Below are positions 13,401 through 25,800 of a DNA stretch of 64,000 bases, piece after piece. The stretch's first letter is position 1. Every line of letters begins with the position of its first letter. Source of the stretch: Symbiodinium natans (taxonomy: Eukaryota > Sar > Dinophyceae > Suessiales > Symbiodiniaceae). The stretch lies in the NCBI GenBank assembly GCA_905221605.1, contig CAJNDS010001990.1:655675-719674 (forward strand), read 5' to 3'. Made by a program: the position numbers and the translations under genes. Below the pieces are notes generated by a model, which was not told where the DNA came from, did not search any database, and saw only the letters and a list, made by a program, of their open reading frames with translations.

Positions 13401-14000
13401 AAACCTGGCGTGACAGAAAGCTGCTTGAGTGCATTTTTGATTCAGCACTGCTGGGGGTCGACTTTCCCACGAACTTACAAGTTCCCTGTGCCTGTGTACC
13501 GTTTGGGATTTGATGGCAAGTTATAGGAATGAGACTCCGTAACCTGGCAATCCAGGACTGGCAAAAGCAAAAGCGCCTCCGGCACCATCGCTTCTGGGTG
13601 GAGGAGAAAGCCTGCACAGTGCACAGAACCCGTCCCCTTGCACCACAATCATTTGATCTTCTTCGCTGAAATCTATAAGCATGGATAGTAAGCCCAAAAA
13701 CTGACTTGGCAGTGATTCCGACCTTTGCTTCTGAGATGTGTCGTTTTACATAGACCTTTGATTTGGAGCGGCCTCGATTTCCATAGACCTATGCTGTTGA
13801 GATGCCTCGATTAAATACACAGATTTTGCTTCTGGGAAGGTTCGATTTCAAAAGGCTTTTGCTATTTGGCCTCCAAAACTGGCAGAGGCCGTGAAGTTGG
13901 ACACGCTAACACCCCTACTACAACTAAGGCTTTCGAAGAATGAACGTGTCTCGTTGAGGATTCGCAATTTGTAAACTCACTAGCTGGTTGTGATAGGGGG
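10500..14000. other. Repeat-poor stretch without an assignable gene
   Basis: Almost no telomere-like units and ordinary base composition. Several frames of 60-150 codons are open on both strands, but none shows a recognisable domain or phase-compatible exon chain. Around 13.72-13.86 kb a degenerate repeat of about 55 bp (CATAGACCT ... CTTCTGAGATG) is visible. Confidence 0.5.
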
Positions 14001-14017
14001 GTTCTGGGCTTCGGGCG

Positions 14018-14138
14018 GGGGTGCGGGCGGGCGGGGGCGGGGTGGCGGGGGCGGGGGCGGGCGGGGGCGGGCGGTACCCGGGCGGACGGGCGGGGGTGGG
14101 CGGGCGGGGGTGGGCGGGCGGGGGCGGGCGGGCGGAGC
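14018..14138. repeat. GGGCGG minisatellite
   Basis: About 120 bp of GGGCGGGC/GGGGGC units on the plus strand, directly adjoining the GC donor of the exon at 14139-14253. Likely G-quadruplex-forming. Confidence 0.85.
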
Positions 14139-14253
14139 CAGCCGGTCTTGACAGGAACCGCATCCATCACCATGAGGAAGAACATGTCGTACGCGCCCAT
14201 GTGCTCGCTCTCAAGCATTTCCGTCATGATCTTCGAGAAGACCGCATTGGGAC
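14139..14253 (-). CDS. Single exon, glycosyltransferase-like
   Basis: A 115-bp minus-strand open stretch with AG acceptor (GGGAG/GT) and GC donor. It encodes VFSKIMTEMLES, then GAYDMFFLMVMDAVPVKTGW. The pattern of an aromatic block, Met, Asp, two residues, Val-Pro-Val and Gly-Trp recalls algal glycosyltransferase-like proteins with an EPDVVP-type motif, although the acidic pair is altered here. The donor abuts a GGGCG minisatellite. No flanking exons of this gene could be joined, so it may be a fragment. Confidence 0.3.
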
Positions 14254-15981
14254 CTCCCTACTCCTTGAACTCCCCTAAACTGTCTACAAACCAGACAGCT
14301 CGAGTAGCCAAAACCCTGAGCCCTGATTGTGCGATTTTTCTGCACTTGTGGCTTGTGCTCAATTGCCATGGCCCAGTCTTGGAGGCGCATCCCAGATCCG
14401 CAGCCCCTAGAGTCAGTTACTGTACGACGCCCTGCCCTACACCTAGTACATATCCCAGCCCACTGCCTGCCCCAAGTACTGGGCCGTTCCCACGGTCGAA
14501 TTCACGTTGTTCAGCGATGCAGTCCTCTTGGCCTCCGATTCAGACGGGTGTTTTTGGGTCTTCATCAGCATCATTTTGTGAGGATTGTACGCAGTTTCAT
14601 GTGGGGTCGGTTTAGTTTCCTAACCTTTACAGCCAACGGCATGCCCTGTCTCATGCATTGCTTTAAGCTTAAACCCTCCAGTGCCTCGCGCTGCACCTCG
14701 CGAATGAAGACGATCGCCTTACTCCAGATTATTTGTCAACCCTGGGCACTTCTGGCCTCCACCCTATCTAGGGAGGATCTTCAACTCCATAGCTTGCAGG
14801 GCGCCTTCCCAACTACTTCATGGTTCGCCACGCATGCTCTGGCCGATGGATGCACTCGCAACATGTATGTAATCATGGTTCGGCTGTCAGGGCTGTGGGA
14901 ACTTGCCTGCCAAGGCGCGAGGCCCACAGCGCGAAGGCGTCGTCGCAGCTTCAAGCGCTGGCGGCGACGCGGCAGCGCTTCAAGTTCGCTATGTGGAAAG
15001 CCTAACCCCTCAACCTTAAACTCTAAACTCTCAGCAGCCATCTTTTGGATTAGGGATCATTTTGTATTAATTCTGTAAGGAGCCCAACATCCAATCCAAT
15101 ACTCCTAAGCCACAGGCCCCCGAATCTATCGAAACCCCCATGTAAATAGAGGAAAAGCTGCTTTGACCATCATGGCGCTGACCGCGATTGTCACAGAGAC
15201 TGCGATAGCGATGCATGTCATGGTCTCTCCAGATCCCAGAAAAGCTTCCCACAGGCAAGCTTAAGAAAGTTCCCCTAGTGAAACATCTTTGACGAGTCGG
15301 GCCAAGCCACAGAGCATCAGCGAGGGCGTCTAAGCCGAGCTATGCAATTGTCAATACTGGACTCGTGCTTCAATCTCATGATGTCTGAGCTGCGTGCCCA
15401 CATTTCAATGGCAAGTCGAAAATGCAAAGGCTGCAAAGGTTCCTGTGACCGTATCTGAGCCAAAATCTTGGTGAAAATCATCTTTCCCAAAGGCTGGCTT
15501 CAAACACTTTAGGCGTGTCTTGGGGTAGTCTCGCCATGGCCCCAGCAACCAGCCGCGCTGTAGGAGTTTCGGGATTTAAGGTTTGTAGCCGAGCCGCAGT
15601 TTGGGAATTAACCCAGCAGCAGAGACCTGAGAGCAGAAGCGACATGACACGGAGACCCAGCAAATGTGGCCTCTGCTGGTTCAGTCATCTAAAGAATCTG
15701 AAGCTTGCGGCCCAGTGTTCCTTTATGGACTTTAAGCCTTTACTGCGTTTCTATAAGTTTGTAAGCGGTGGGAAGCAAGGCTGGGGACCCCCGCGTATCG
15801 TTCACGAGCAGCGCATCTGGAGTCGTCTGCTTGGCCAGACTGGACCTGGCACACCGACGAAAGGACGAAATCAGATTTCTCCCCTCATCCACGCTACCGT
15901 CTGATGCTGCGAGGGGCGGTCTAGCCTACAAGGGAAATGGCGATGGGCCTTGGACCCTCCAACGACCCGTAAAAAAAAACG

Positions 15982-16084
15982 AGCCCTCCTTCTGGTCCAT
16001 ACCCACCACGATGCCCGGCATCTTCGGGCGGGAAAACGCCACCTGCTGCCAACACAGGGCATCCAATAGCTCCCATGCGTGTCA
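15982..16084 (-). CDS. Exon-like open segment, function unknown
   Basis: Minus-strand open frame containing HAWELLDALCWQQVAF and MPGIVVGMDQKEG. Composition looks like a folded protein rather than repeat sequence, and it lies on the same strand as the neighbouring exon candidates. It could belong to the same gene as the ankyrin-like segment near 16.9 kb. Boundaries are approximate and no family is recognised. Confidence 0.22.
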
Positions 16085-16825
16085 TCATGCGTGATCCCTC
16101 TGATCTTCAAGACGTGCCGTGCGTGTGCCGTGCGTGTGGCAAAGAACCATGGTACGCATCTTCAGGACTGCACATGGCTGCACGGCTGCGCCTTGCCGCG
16201 GCCACCATTCCTCAGAGTATGAACCAGGGGATGCGACGGGGCAAACGCGCGAGGCTGCGAGCTCAAGATAGTTCCTAAGCACAACGTTGAAGCACCTGCG
16301 TCGACATCGTGGCCGGGCGGAAAAATGCTGGGGTCGCAGCTCAAGCGCGCGCCCGATGGCCGCAAGCCAACCCACGAGGTAGAACCTGTGAGTTCTGGCT
16401 GTTATGGATATGGCATGTGCCATGAGTCATTGTGATGGTTTGGTTGGGGTTGCGGGTTTTGCAAGAGCATGAGTCGCAGCATGAGGTTTGGGCTGCTGTG
16501 CTCGGCTCGGCCGAGGTAGCGACTGTACGCAGCGGTGTCGGTTGGCTGAGGGAACGCTCCCCGAGATGGTCCACTGTGTGGAGGAGATCTGTAGGGTTTC
16601 ATGTGTAGGGCCCTAGGGTGTTTTCAACGCACCCATCATGGCACATGCGTCTCAAGCCAGCCCCCTTGCTGCCCCCCCAGTGGAAACAAAAGCACACTGA
16701 ACACTTAGGCAAGGGAAATCAAGCAGATACGTAATTTACTGTCTCGAAAGTCAGGTGAAGGGAGCTTCTGTGGCCCACACCGGAAAAACACAAAGTAGAA
16801 TCACAAGGACCTAATGGGACAACCG

Positions 16826-16960
16826 TACATAGGGAACTCTTTGGCTCATAGAACACAAAAAAATCACCACGTGTGATCTGCCCCAGCTCCACAGCTGCGC
16901 AAACGAGGGCAGTCCCTCCCCCACAGTTCTCCAGGATACCGATGCCCTGGAGGAAGACAC
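16826..16960 (-). CDS. Exon-like segment with ankyrin-like motif
   Basis: Minus-strand frame reading GVFLQGIGILENC then GGGTALVCAAVELGQITRG. The G-x-TAL-x-x-AAx-x-G pattern is the core of an ankyrin repeat, normally a protein-binding scaffold. A CCTCCAG acceptor precedes the GGCATC start. Boundaries are approximate and no partner exon was assigned. Confidence 0.3.
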
Positions 16961-17148
16961 CACATCCAAAGTGTTTGAGTGTGGTTGCCGCCCAGGACGC
17001 GGTCGACCACTGGCTGGCCCCGTTTCACGAAGGCCACGAGGAGATGGCCGGGAGATCAAAATGCCCAAGGCTCTGGAAGCCTCCGGCTAACAAAATAATG
17101 TCAAGTGTTGCGCATACTGAATATGTCTTTACATTGCATCGGCCAAGG

Positions 17149-17225
17149 CTAGGGTTTAGGGTTTAGGGTTTTAGGGTTTAGGGTTTAGGGTTTAGGGTTT
17201 AGGGTTTAGGGTTTAGGGTTTAGGG
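17149..17225 (+). repeat. Telomere-like array (TTTAGGG)
   Basis: About eleven units. It marks the edge of the repeat-poor island at 9.4-17.1 kb. Confidence 0.95.
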
Positions 17226-18390
17226 CTTCGGGCTTAGGGTTTAGGGTGTATATAGGGAAGCTTCGGGTTGAGGGTTTAGGAGTGCACCAAGGCCTTACTA
17301 ATTTTCACTGTCTACGTCGAGCTCCTGGAGCGCTGAAAGTAAGAGCTTTGAAGTCATTTTGCCCCCAATAAAACCCAGGGTTTAGGGTTTAGGGTTTAGG
17401 GTTTAGGGTTTAGGGTTCCCTACTTCAATCCTACAAATGGACCCGCCGGGGAAGTAATGAAATTTTGTGCCGTTGATGAAAGAGCTAATGAGCTTTCTAA
17501 ATCAACTACGTACTTTGAAGGGCCGTCAAATTGTGTAACTTTATCCAAGATTCAAGCTCTGCAAAAATTGGCCTGGAACCCCCCCCCCCCCACCCACTCC
17601 TAGCGACAAAGTTAAAATCAGTTCAATAGATAGAGTAACTTACTAGTTCTTATTTTTCAGCCGTTGACATAAGGATACGCCAAGTAACCCTAAACATCGC
17701 TATAAGCTGGTCTTTTCCGGTTTGCCCAGAGTTTAGGGCTATAAGGGGGATGATAGGCCTTTAAGGGTGTTAAGAGTTTTGGGCCCAATGAGGGTTGTTG
17801 GTGTTTAGTTGGTTTGAAGGCTGAGGGTTTTCGCGAATAACAGACACACGCACACAACTTCGCCTGCAAAATCACATGTCCTAAGTTTCGGCTGGCAACC
17901 GATCAGCCCTCAAGGGTGGGTTTAGGGCTAGGGTTCAGGCTACAAAGGCCGGTGGCCTCTTTATCTGCTATCCCCATACCTTAGTTTAGCCCCTAGATGC
18001 CCTAGTAAGGACCCCGAATACATGCCCTATCAAACAGAAGCCTGACTTCAAGAGACCACCAACCCATATAAGGTTTGGGGGTTAGGGTTTAGGGTTTAAG
18101 GTTGAGGGTTTAGGGTTTAGTGTTTAAGGTTTAGGGACTGCACAAGAGCCCGAGGGCAAAAAATGCGCATCAACCCCCGCCAAAGCAGCAGGCTTTTCTA
18201 CCCAAGAGTGCTCTCTGTCTCTCAGATAAACAAAGCATATATATATATATATATATAGTAAAAATATAACGATATAGTAATGTCATGATATAATAATATA
18301 GTAATACTAGTGATGAAATATTACACAACACTATAACAAGCAGTATATACATATATATGCACCAAGTACCGGACAGTCAACAATTGCCGA

Positions 18391-21300
18391 TCATTTCCTC
18401 TGTCTAACCCCGATCCACTGTCTCTTCAGTCCGGCCTTCTCCAGGGCAGCCTGGTCCGGGCTGGCAGATTTGGGCTCCTCCCGTGCCCGCGCTTGCGCGC
18501 CCTCGTCCGCGCGGAGGAGGTGAAGAATCTGCAAGGCAGGCCACGGCTGGGAGAGGAGACCTTCCCCAAAACCCCTAAACCCTAAACCCCAAACCCTAAA
18601 CCCCAAACCCTAAACCCCAAACCCTAAACCCTAAACCCTAAACCCTAAACCCTCAACCCTGAACCCTAAACTCAAAATGGCCCTGAGCCTTCAGGCCATG
18701 ACCCTGAGTCGGCTGCGCGTAAAGCACAGGACCCAAGTAAGGATCTACGGGGTAAACCCTAAACCCTAAACCCTAAACCTAAACCCTAAACCCTAAACCC
18801 TGAACCCTGAACCCTGAACCCTAAACCAGTCGGATAAGGATCTACGGGGTACAGTTAAGAACTACGGCGGAGACACTGGGGGTGGGCTCGGTGGGCCTTA
18901 TATTACAGAGGAATTCAAGCTTCCTGCGTGTTTAATGGGGCTACATATGGCAACCCAAAACCCTTAAACCAAAAAAACAGCGCTCTTTAGGTTGAATGCT
19001 TTTGGTACATGAGTGCCCGGCACTTTTGCGCCATGGGTTTAGGGGTTCAGCGTTTAGGCAGACGGTGTGGGGGCTTATAGAGTTTAGGGACGCTAAGGCC
19101 AGTCGCAGAGTCGTGATATTTTCGAGAAGCCCCTCCTCCTTCGCCTGCGGTTTAGGGTTTAGGGTTTAGGACCCTTCGATCTGTCCCTGATACCTCAGGC
19201 CCCCTCCGACACAAAGGTTCGTAGTCACCTGCTGAGACAGCGCTGCATCGCTGCGCGCGCCAGAGTTGCCAACTAAACCTGTCGAGGAGGAAGAGGAGGG
19301 TTTAGGGTTTAGGGTTTCGGGTTTAGGGCTTGGGCTCGCGGTAAGCACAGTTACTTCCGGATCAATGGCCCTAAAAGGCGCAAAGATACATGAAGACCCT
19401 AGAAAGTAATAAAGTCCATTCAGAGGCTAGCACAAAGTTGATTTTGAGTTGTTGGCCTCATGCGCAACTGAACATGGGTTTTTCTGGAAAATTATGGTTC
19501 CTTTTGGGGTCCTCTACATAGATACGGTACCCTCATAATCGGGACCCCGGAAAAGGACCCTGAATTAGAGGCCTCCTCCTCTTACTCGTCTTCTTCTTTC
19601 TCTTCTCCACTCCCCCACTAAACCCTAAATTACTAAACCCTTCACCCTAAACCCTACCTAAACCCTAAACCCTAGACCCTGAACCCTAAACCCTGAACCC
19701 TAAACCCCCCTCGTCCTCTTCCTCTTCTTCTTGAGGGCTGCAGTCAGGGGCCTCTCTGTACTTAAACCAGGATCATGCGGGCCTTATATATTTTGCGACT
19801 TTTTGGTATTTGGGGCAGCCAGGGTACCCTAAGCCCTAAACCCTAAACCCTAAACCCTAAACCCTATATGAACCCTCAACGATAAGGTATACAGCCCTGC
19901 ACGGGCCGTGGCTTCGTCACTGCCTAGATGAAGCCCCTGACCACCCTGACCTTCGTAATAGTCTCACTTCATAGTTCTTGCAAACACAGCTCAGGGTTGA
20001 GGGTTTTCAGGTGGGTAGCTTCTGTTCGCCCTAAACCCTAAACCCTAACCCTTACCGTGCTTCTTTCGGCGCAACTGACATCCTTCTGAAGCTTTCTGCT
20101 TTCGTCTCGGGCGTGGGGGGTCGAGGGTCGCATTGCTGGGCCTTCGGACGTCATGCCGAGGCCTGGCAAACCTGAGCTTTCGTCACACCCCTAAACCCTA
20201 AACCCTAAACCCTAAACCCTAAATCCTAACCCCTAACCCCTAACACCTAAAACCCTAAACCCTACATGTCCGTATAAGATCAGGGACCGTCATTAGTGTG
20301 TCCTTCAGGGTTCAGGATTCAGGGGCTTGGGGGTGTGGGGAGTCCTTAGAAGGGTTCGAGTAACCCTAAACCCCAAACCCTGAACCCCAAACCCTAAACC
20401 CTAGTTGCTTGGTCCCTGGAAGTGTAGGGCCTGTCGGTCTTCCGAACTCGGGGGATTTTGCAGACTTCGGGATGTTCGTTTCGGGGTGCTGGGGGGGTCT
20501 TGGAGGTGTTTTTTTTCCGGGCTTTTGGAGGCTTTTGGGAGTGATGAGGCCCTTTGGGCTCTTAATTCTTAGGCGTATGGGTTTAGGGTTTAGGGTTTAG
20601 GATTTAGGGTTTAGGGTTAGGGATTGGAGAAGTTTTCGGGTTTGTTGGGTCTCAAAACGGTTCACACGTCTATGAAAAATCGGGTCTTGGGCCCTGAGGG
20701 TTCTGCCCTACTATCCTTTTTTTGCGTAGGGGGTTTGTCCTTTCGACCCAAGTACTCAAGAAAAGTGGTAGGGTGCACAACAACGCTGCGCAGGATTTAA
20801 GGAGAGTTTATGAAGCGCTTCGTTTGTTTTGTTTCTCGCTTTCAGCTTTGGGCCCCTGGGGCTATTGCAGCGTAGGGATCGTGATTCCCAAGCCCTAAAC
20901 CCTAAACCCTAAACCCTAAACCCTAAACCCTAAACCCTAAACCCTAAACCCTAAACCCTAAACCCTAAACCCTAAACACAGAGCAGTATTCAGGCGACCC
21001 AGCGGTCGAAGGTGGAGGTAGTGGGTGGCCCAACCTGCCCAGGAGAGTGCTGTGGTGCCCTTGGGCCGGGTTTAGGGTTTAGGGTTTAGGGTTTAGGGTT
21101 TAGGGTTTAGGGTTTAGGGTTTAGGGTTTAGGGTTTAGGGTTTAGGGTTAGTACTTTTTTGGGGCTTTGAAGCCCTCAACCTTTTGAGGGGCTGCGGAGG
21201 AAGTAAGCGGTCGAGGGATTTAGGGCCTATAAACTCAGACCTCGAGACATCAAAGTCCGTGAGCCCTTCTTTAAGGCCAGGATGTTGAACTTCACCAAAA

Positions 21301-22835
21301 ACATTAGGGGATAGGATCCGGGGGACGCTTGGGGATATAGACCCTCTGAATAAGGTCCCTGCTTAAGAGAGCCGGAAGAGGGTTCAGAAGGGGTTCCCTT
21401 TTAAGGGTCCCCCTTATGCTACCTAGGAAACATCCTCATTTAACTCACCCAGCTCTGAAAAAGTTTCGAATGTGACCATGGACCATGGTCTCTTACCCTA
21501 AACCCAAAAACATTCGGGCTTGAGGTTGAGCCTTGAAGTTAAGAGTCAAGTGCTCTGATCTGTTTCAACTCTCACCCCAAAGAAGGCTTAGGGTGTGGGG
21601 GCTTAGGGTTTTTTTGAGATTTGGGGGGGGGGGGGGGGGGGGGTTGGGTTGAGGGTGCTAGAAGAAGGCGGCGTTCTGATGGAAAATCTCGTGCTCTCTG
21701 AGGATATTGGAAAGAAAAGTGCAAGGTCACATCTTTTCCTAACGTTCGCCCTAGACCCACTAGCCCGAAGCCCCAAACCCCTGAAAAAACAGCCCGCTTC
21801 TTTTCTGAACACCCCTCGAAGTTTTGAAGCCCTGCCCTCATTGACTCAAAAGCGGTGCCCCGAACGCTAAGCCCTAAACCCTAAACCCTGAACCCTGAAC
21901 CATGAACACTAAACCCTGAACCCTAAACCCTAAACCCTAAACCCTGAACCCTGAACCCTAAACCCTAAACCCTAAGCCCTTTCCTTCCAAGCCATCCATG
22001 ATGTGCGTGCAGTAGATGATGGTGCTGCCCTCCTGACACCGGCCAAGCCCTTCAGATTTCCCTTAAACCCTACCCCCAAACCCTAAACCCTAAACCCTAA
22101 ACCCTAAACCCTAAACCCTAAACCCTAAACCCTAAACCCTAAACCCTAAACCCTAAACCCTAAACCCTAAACCCTAAACCCTAAACCCTAAACCCCACCC
22201 CCAAACCCTCAACCCTAAGACCTGAACCTTGCAGCCACAAGTTCCGAACAGAGGGTTGAGGGCTCAGGCGGACTTTGATCTAAAGTCATGAAGGTCTAGG
22301 GCCTTTCAGGGTTAGGGTTTAGGTCGTTTACTGTCAGGGTTTTTAGGTTGCGGTTTGAGGGTTAGGGGTTTGAGAGTTAGGGCGTAAGGTTTTGGGTTAA
22401 CAGTTAACACTCATTAGAGGTTCGTGGGCCGTGGCACGTAAGGTTGCAATTGTACAAGTACCCTCAATCAGTTCATAGCTGCAGCTACCACACTTCTAGC
22501 CCTACTTATAATCTAAATGCCGCGAACCGCAACTTGAGGAGGGAATCTGATTCTGAAGCTATCCGATATAGGGGCCAACATAAGAATAGTAAGGGTGGGT
22601 GCGTTAGGGTAGCTTGCACTAGTACTATAGGGATTCTAAGGTGATTCGAGTAGGAGGGCAGCATGTAGAAAGACGCCCATGGCATAGGACACTTTGGGCA
22701 GCAGGAGGAGGAGGAGGAGGAGGAGGAGGAGGAGTAGGAGTAGGAGTAGCAGTAGGAGGAGTAGCAGTAGGAGTGGTAGTGGTAGTGGTAGTGGTAGTGG
22801 TAGTGGTAGTGGTAGTGGTAGTGGTAGCGGTAGTG

Positions 22836-22869
<34 letters not shown>

Positions 22870-25800
22870 TCGTCGTCGTCGTAGTAGTAGTAGTAGCAGC
22901 AGTAGCACAAGGCCCTTTACTCCAAGTACTCCTCGCTGTCTTCCTTCAGGAACTGTAGTAGCGCATCCCTGGCCAGCACATCCAAATCCTCGGCTGCAAC
23001 CCTAAAACCCTAAAAACCTTACTTGTAAGGGCTTAGGGTTCTCCCTAAACACTAAACCCTAAACCCTAAACCCTAAACCCTAACTAAACCCTAAACCCTA
23101 AACCCTAAACCCTAAATGCCCGAAAACCCTAGGAGCCCTCAAGGCCCTCAAGGCCCTAAACCTCGACAGGGCGAGAGTTTTGGGACCCTAAACCCTAAAC
23201 CTCACCCGATTTCGGGAGAGTAGGACTATACCCCGACTAGGGGTTTAGGGTTTAGGGTTTAGGGTTTGGGGGTTTCAGGTTTTGGGCCTTTTTAGTCAGG
23301 ATTTTGGGGAGTTAAAGCTGCGGATTTAAGGCCTTTATAGGGTTGAGGATTTGGGGGGGGAGGGGTCAGGCTTTCGGTGTGCGGAGGTTTCAGGGGCTGA
23401 GGCCTTAAGGGGCTGTATAAAGGCTTCAAAAGGTTTAGGGGATCGCGGGCCGAAGGTTCAAGACTTTTGGGAGGGGGGTTCCGGGGCCTTAAGATTGGGA
23501 GTCTGGCGCTTTTCGGTTAGGGTTTAGAGTTTTATTCGGGTTTAGGGTTTAGGGTTTAGGGTTTAGGGTTTAGAGTGCAGGGTTTGAGCTTGGTCCTTGC
23601 CAGTGCACGCACAGTTGTTTAGCCAGGACTCCGCCGTCACCTCATCGATAAGCAGCACCGATACCGGCTTCCTTGCGTATCTGTGTCAAGCTTAGTCCGC
23701 ATCTCATCCGACCCTCTTTTCTCGAGCGCTTCTTACCTGTTTCTTGCTTCCTTGGGGACGAAATGAACCCTAAAAGGGTTTATGGTTCATATACCTTAAT
23801 AGGAATTCTAGTAGCAGAGGGTATATGACCCCAATTTTAGGGTTCATTTCGTCCCCAAGGTTCTTGTGTGGAAAAAAAGAATGCGCCGAAGTGAACGCAG
23901 CCTATCTGGACAAAACGCAGCAACCAAGCGAGGCAACAGCAAGAAGCCAGGGTTGACGGTTTCGTGCTCATAGGGTTTAGGGTTTAGGGTTTAGGGTTTA
24001 GGGTTTAGGGTTTAGGGTTTAGGGTTTAGGGTTTAGGGTTTAGGGTTTAGTAATTATGAACGATCTGTGAAAGGCACGACGGACGTAGCAAAATTCACTT
24101 ACAGTTTAGCTACGTTGGCCGAATGTACCGACAAGCCCTTTGTTCTGGGAACCCTAAACCCTAAACCCTAAACCCTAAACCCTAAACCCTAAACCCTAAA
24201 CCCTAAACCCTAAACCCTAATCCCTAAACCCTAAACCCTAAACCCCAACTGTGGAGCCAACCCAGCAGGCAGCTCGCCCAGCACCCAGAACCATCTAAAG
24301 ATGCAAGCCCCAAAAGCCCAACCCGGTTTAGGGTTTAGGGTTTAGGGTTTAGGGTTTAGGGTTTAGGGTTTAGGGTTTAGGGTTTAGGGTTACAGCTGCA
24401 ACCCACTGCTGCTCATGCGCAGCCTGACAAAGTCCTTAAACCCTTATCAACCCGACAGGCTCAAAATGCCCTGAACCGAACCCCCAACCCTCGAACCCCT
24501 CAACTCCCAACCCTAAACCCTAGACCCTAGACCCTAAACCCTAAACCCTAAACCCTAAACCCATAACCCTAAGCCCTCAACCATAGGGCTCTACATGCGG
24601 CCGGGGAGCAGCAGCTTCAGGCCCAGCTGCGCACGGCGGAGGGCGCCATCCGAGAGGAGACCGAAGGGCTTGGTGGGGTCGATGTGGAGCCTTCTGTAAG
24701 TGGTTTTTTTAAGGATAAAGGGCTGAAGCAAAGAGTCAGTTCAGTTGTCCAGTAGATATATACATACATCTATACATGCATGCGTGCATTCATACATACA
24801 AAGATATAAATAGAAAAAGTATAAACTCAATACACATAAATCCCAAATAATTATAAAGAAAATAAACAAGTAAAAACACATAAGCAAAATAAATGAATGA
24901 ATAAATAAATAAATATATATATATATATACATTTTCTTTGTTTTGTTAGTATTATTATTATTCTTCTTACTGACAGTATGATGGTTTTTGCTATTCTTGT
25001 GATCTGAGGGTTTTGGTTTTCAGGGCCCGAGGCTGCCCCATTAAAGGGCTTAGGGCTGAGGGCTTTCTCAGCTTAGGGTTTAGGGTTTTAGGGTTTCAGG
25101 GTTTTAGGGTTTCTAGGGTTTTAGGGTGTTAGGGTTTCAGGTAGGGTTTTAGGGTTTTAGGGTTTTCGGGTTTTTAGGGCTTTAGGGTTTCAGGGTTTAG
25201 GGCTCTAGAACCAAGTGCCACACCCAAGCCCTGAACTTAGAGGCCCGAAAGAGCCTCTTCAGCTGCACTGGGGGCGGACTGTGCCATATCCCTCCTGTCG
25301 GCGACGCCAGATTTTGTCTAGTCTGGCTTAAAACCCGAGACCACCACTCTCTATTACCAGCCGAAACAGCATTAAACGCCCTAAACCCTAAACCCTAAAC
25401 CCTAAACCCTAAACCCTAAACCCTAAACCCTAAACCCTAAACCCTAAACCCCAAAGGGCCCCTTCGGAAGCCAGGCAGCATCTGCATCAGCCGAAGGAGC
25501 CGCGCCGACAGCAAGGCGGCGTTGAAGCCCTGGCTCGTGAGGTCCTGCGGTTTAGGGCTCTAGAGGTTTAGGGTTTAGGGTTTAGGGTTTAGGGTTTAGG
25601 GTTTGGGGTTTGGGGTTTAGGGTTTGGGGTTGAGGGTTGAGGGATATCGGGTCTAGGGTTTAGGGTTATAGGGCTTATAGGGTCTGATGTCTTGGATGTT
25701 CGTGCAATTCGCTCTTTTGGGACCCCCTTGTGAAGAGGAAAGAAAGTGACCTTGGGGCTTATGGTTTGGGATCTGCCCAAAGGTCAAAATAGCGACAAGC

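Noticed and set aside
16840-16856. Possible spliced-leader remnant (TTTGGCTCATAG)
   Set aside because: Only nine bases match the end of the dinoflagellate spliced leader, with no upstream match.
22506-23005. Open frames of 90-134 codons across the trinucleotide block
   Set aside because: Low-complexity Ser/Arg, Val or Tyr/Asp runs; the only real coding piece there is the 57-bp exon of gene B on the minus strand.
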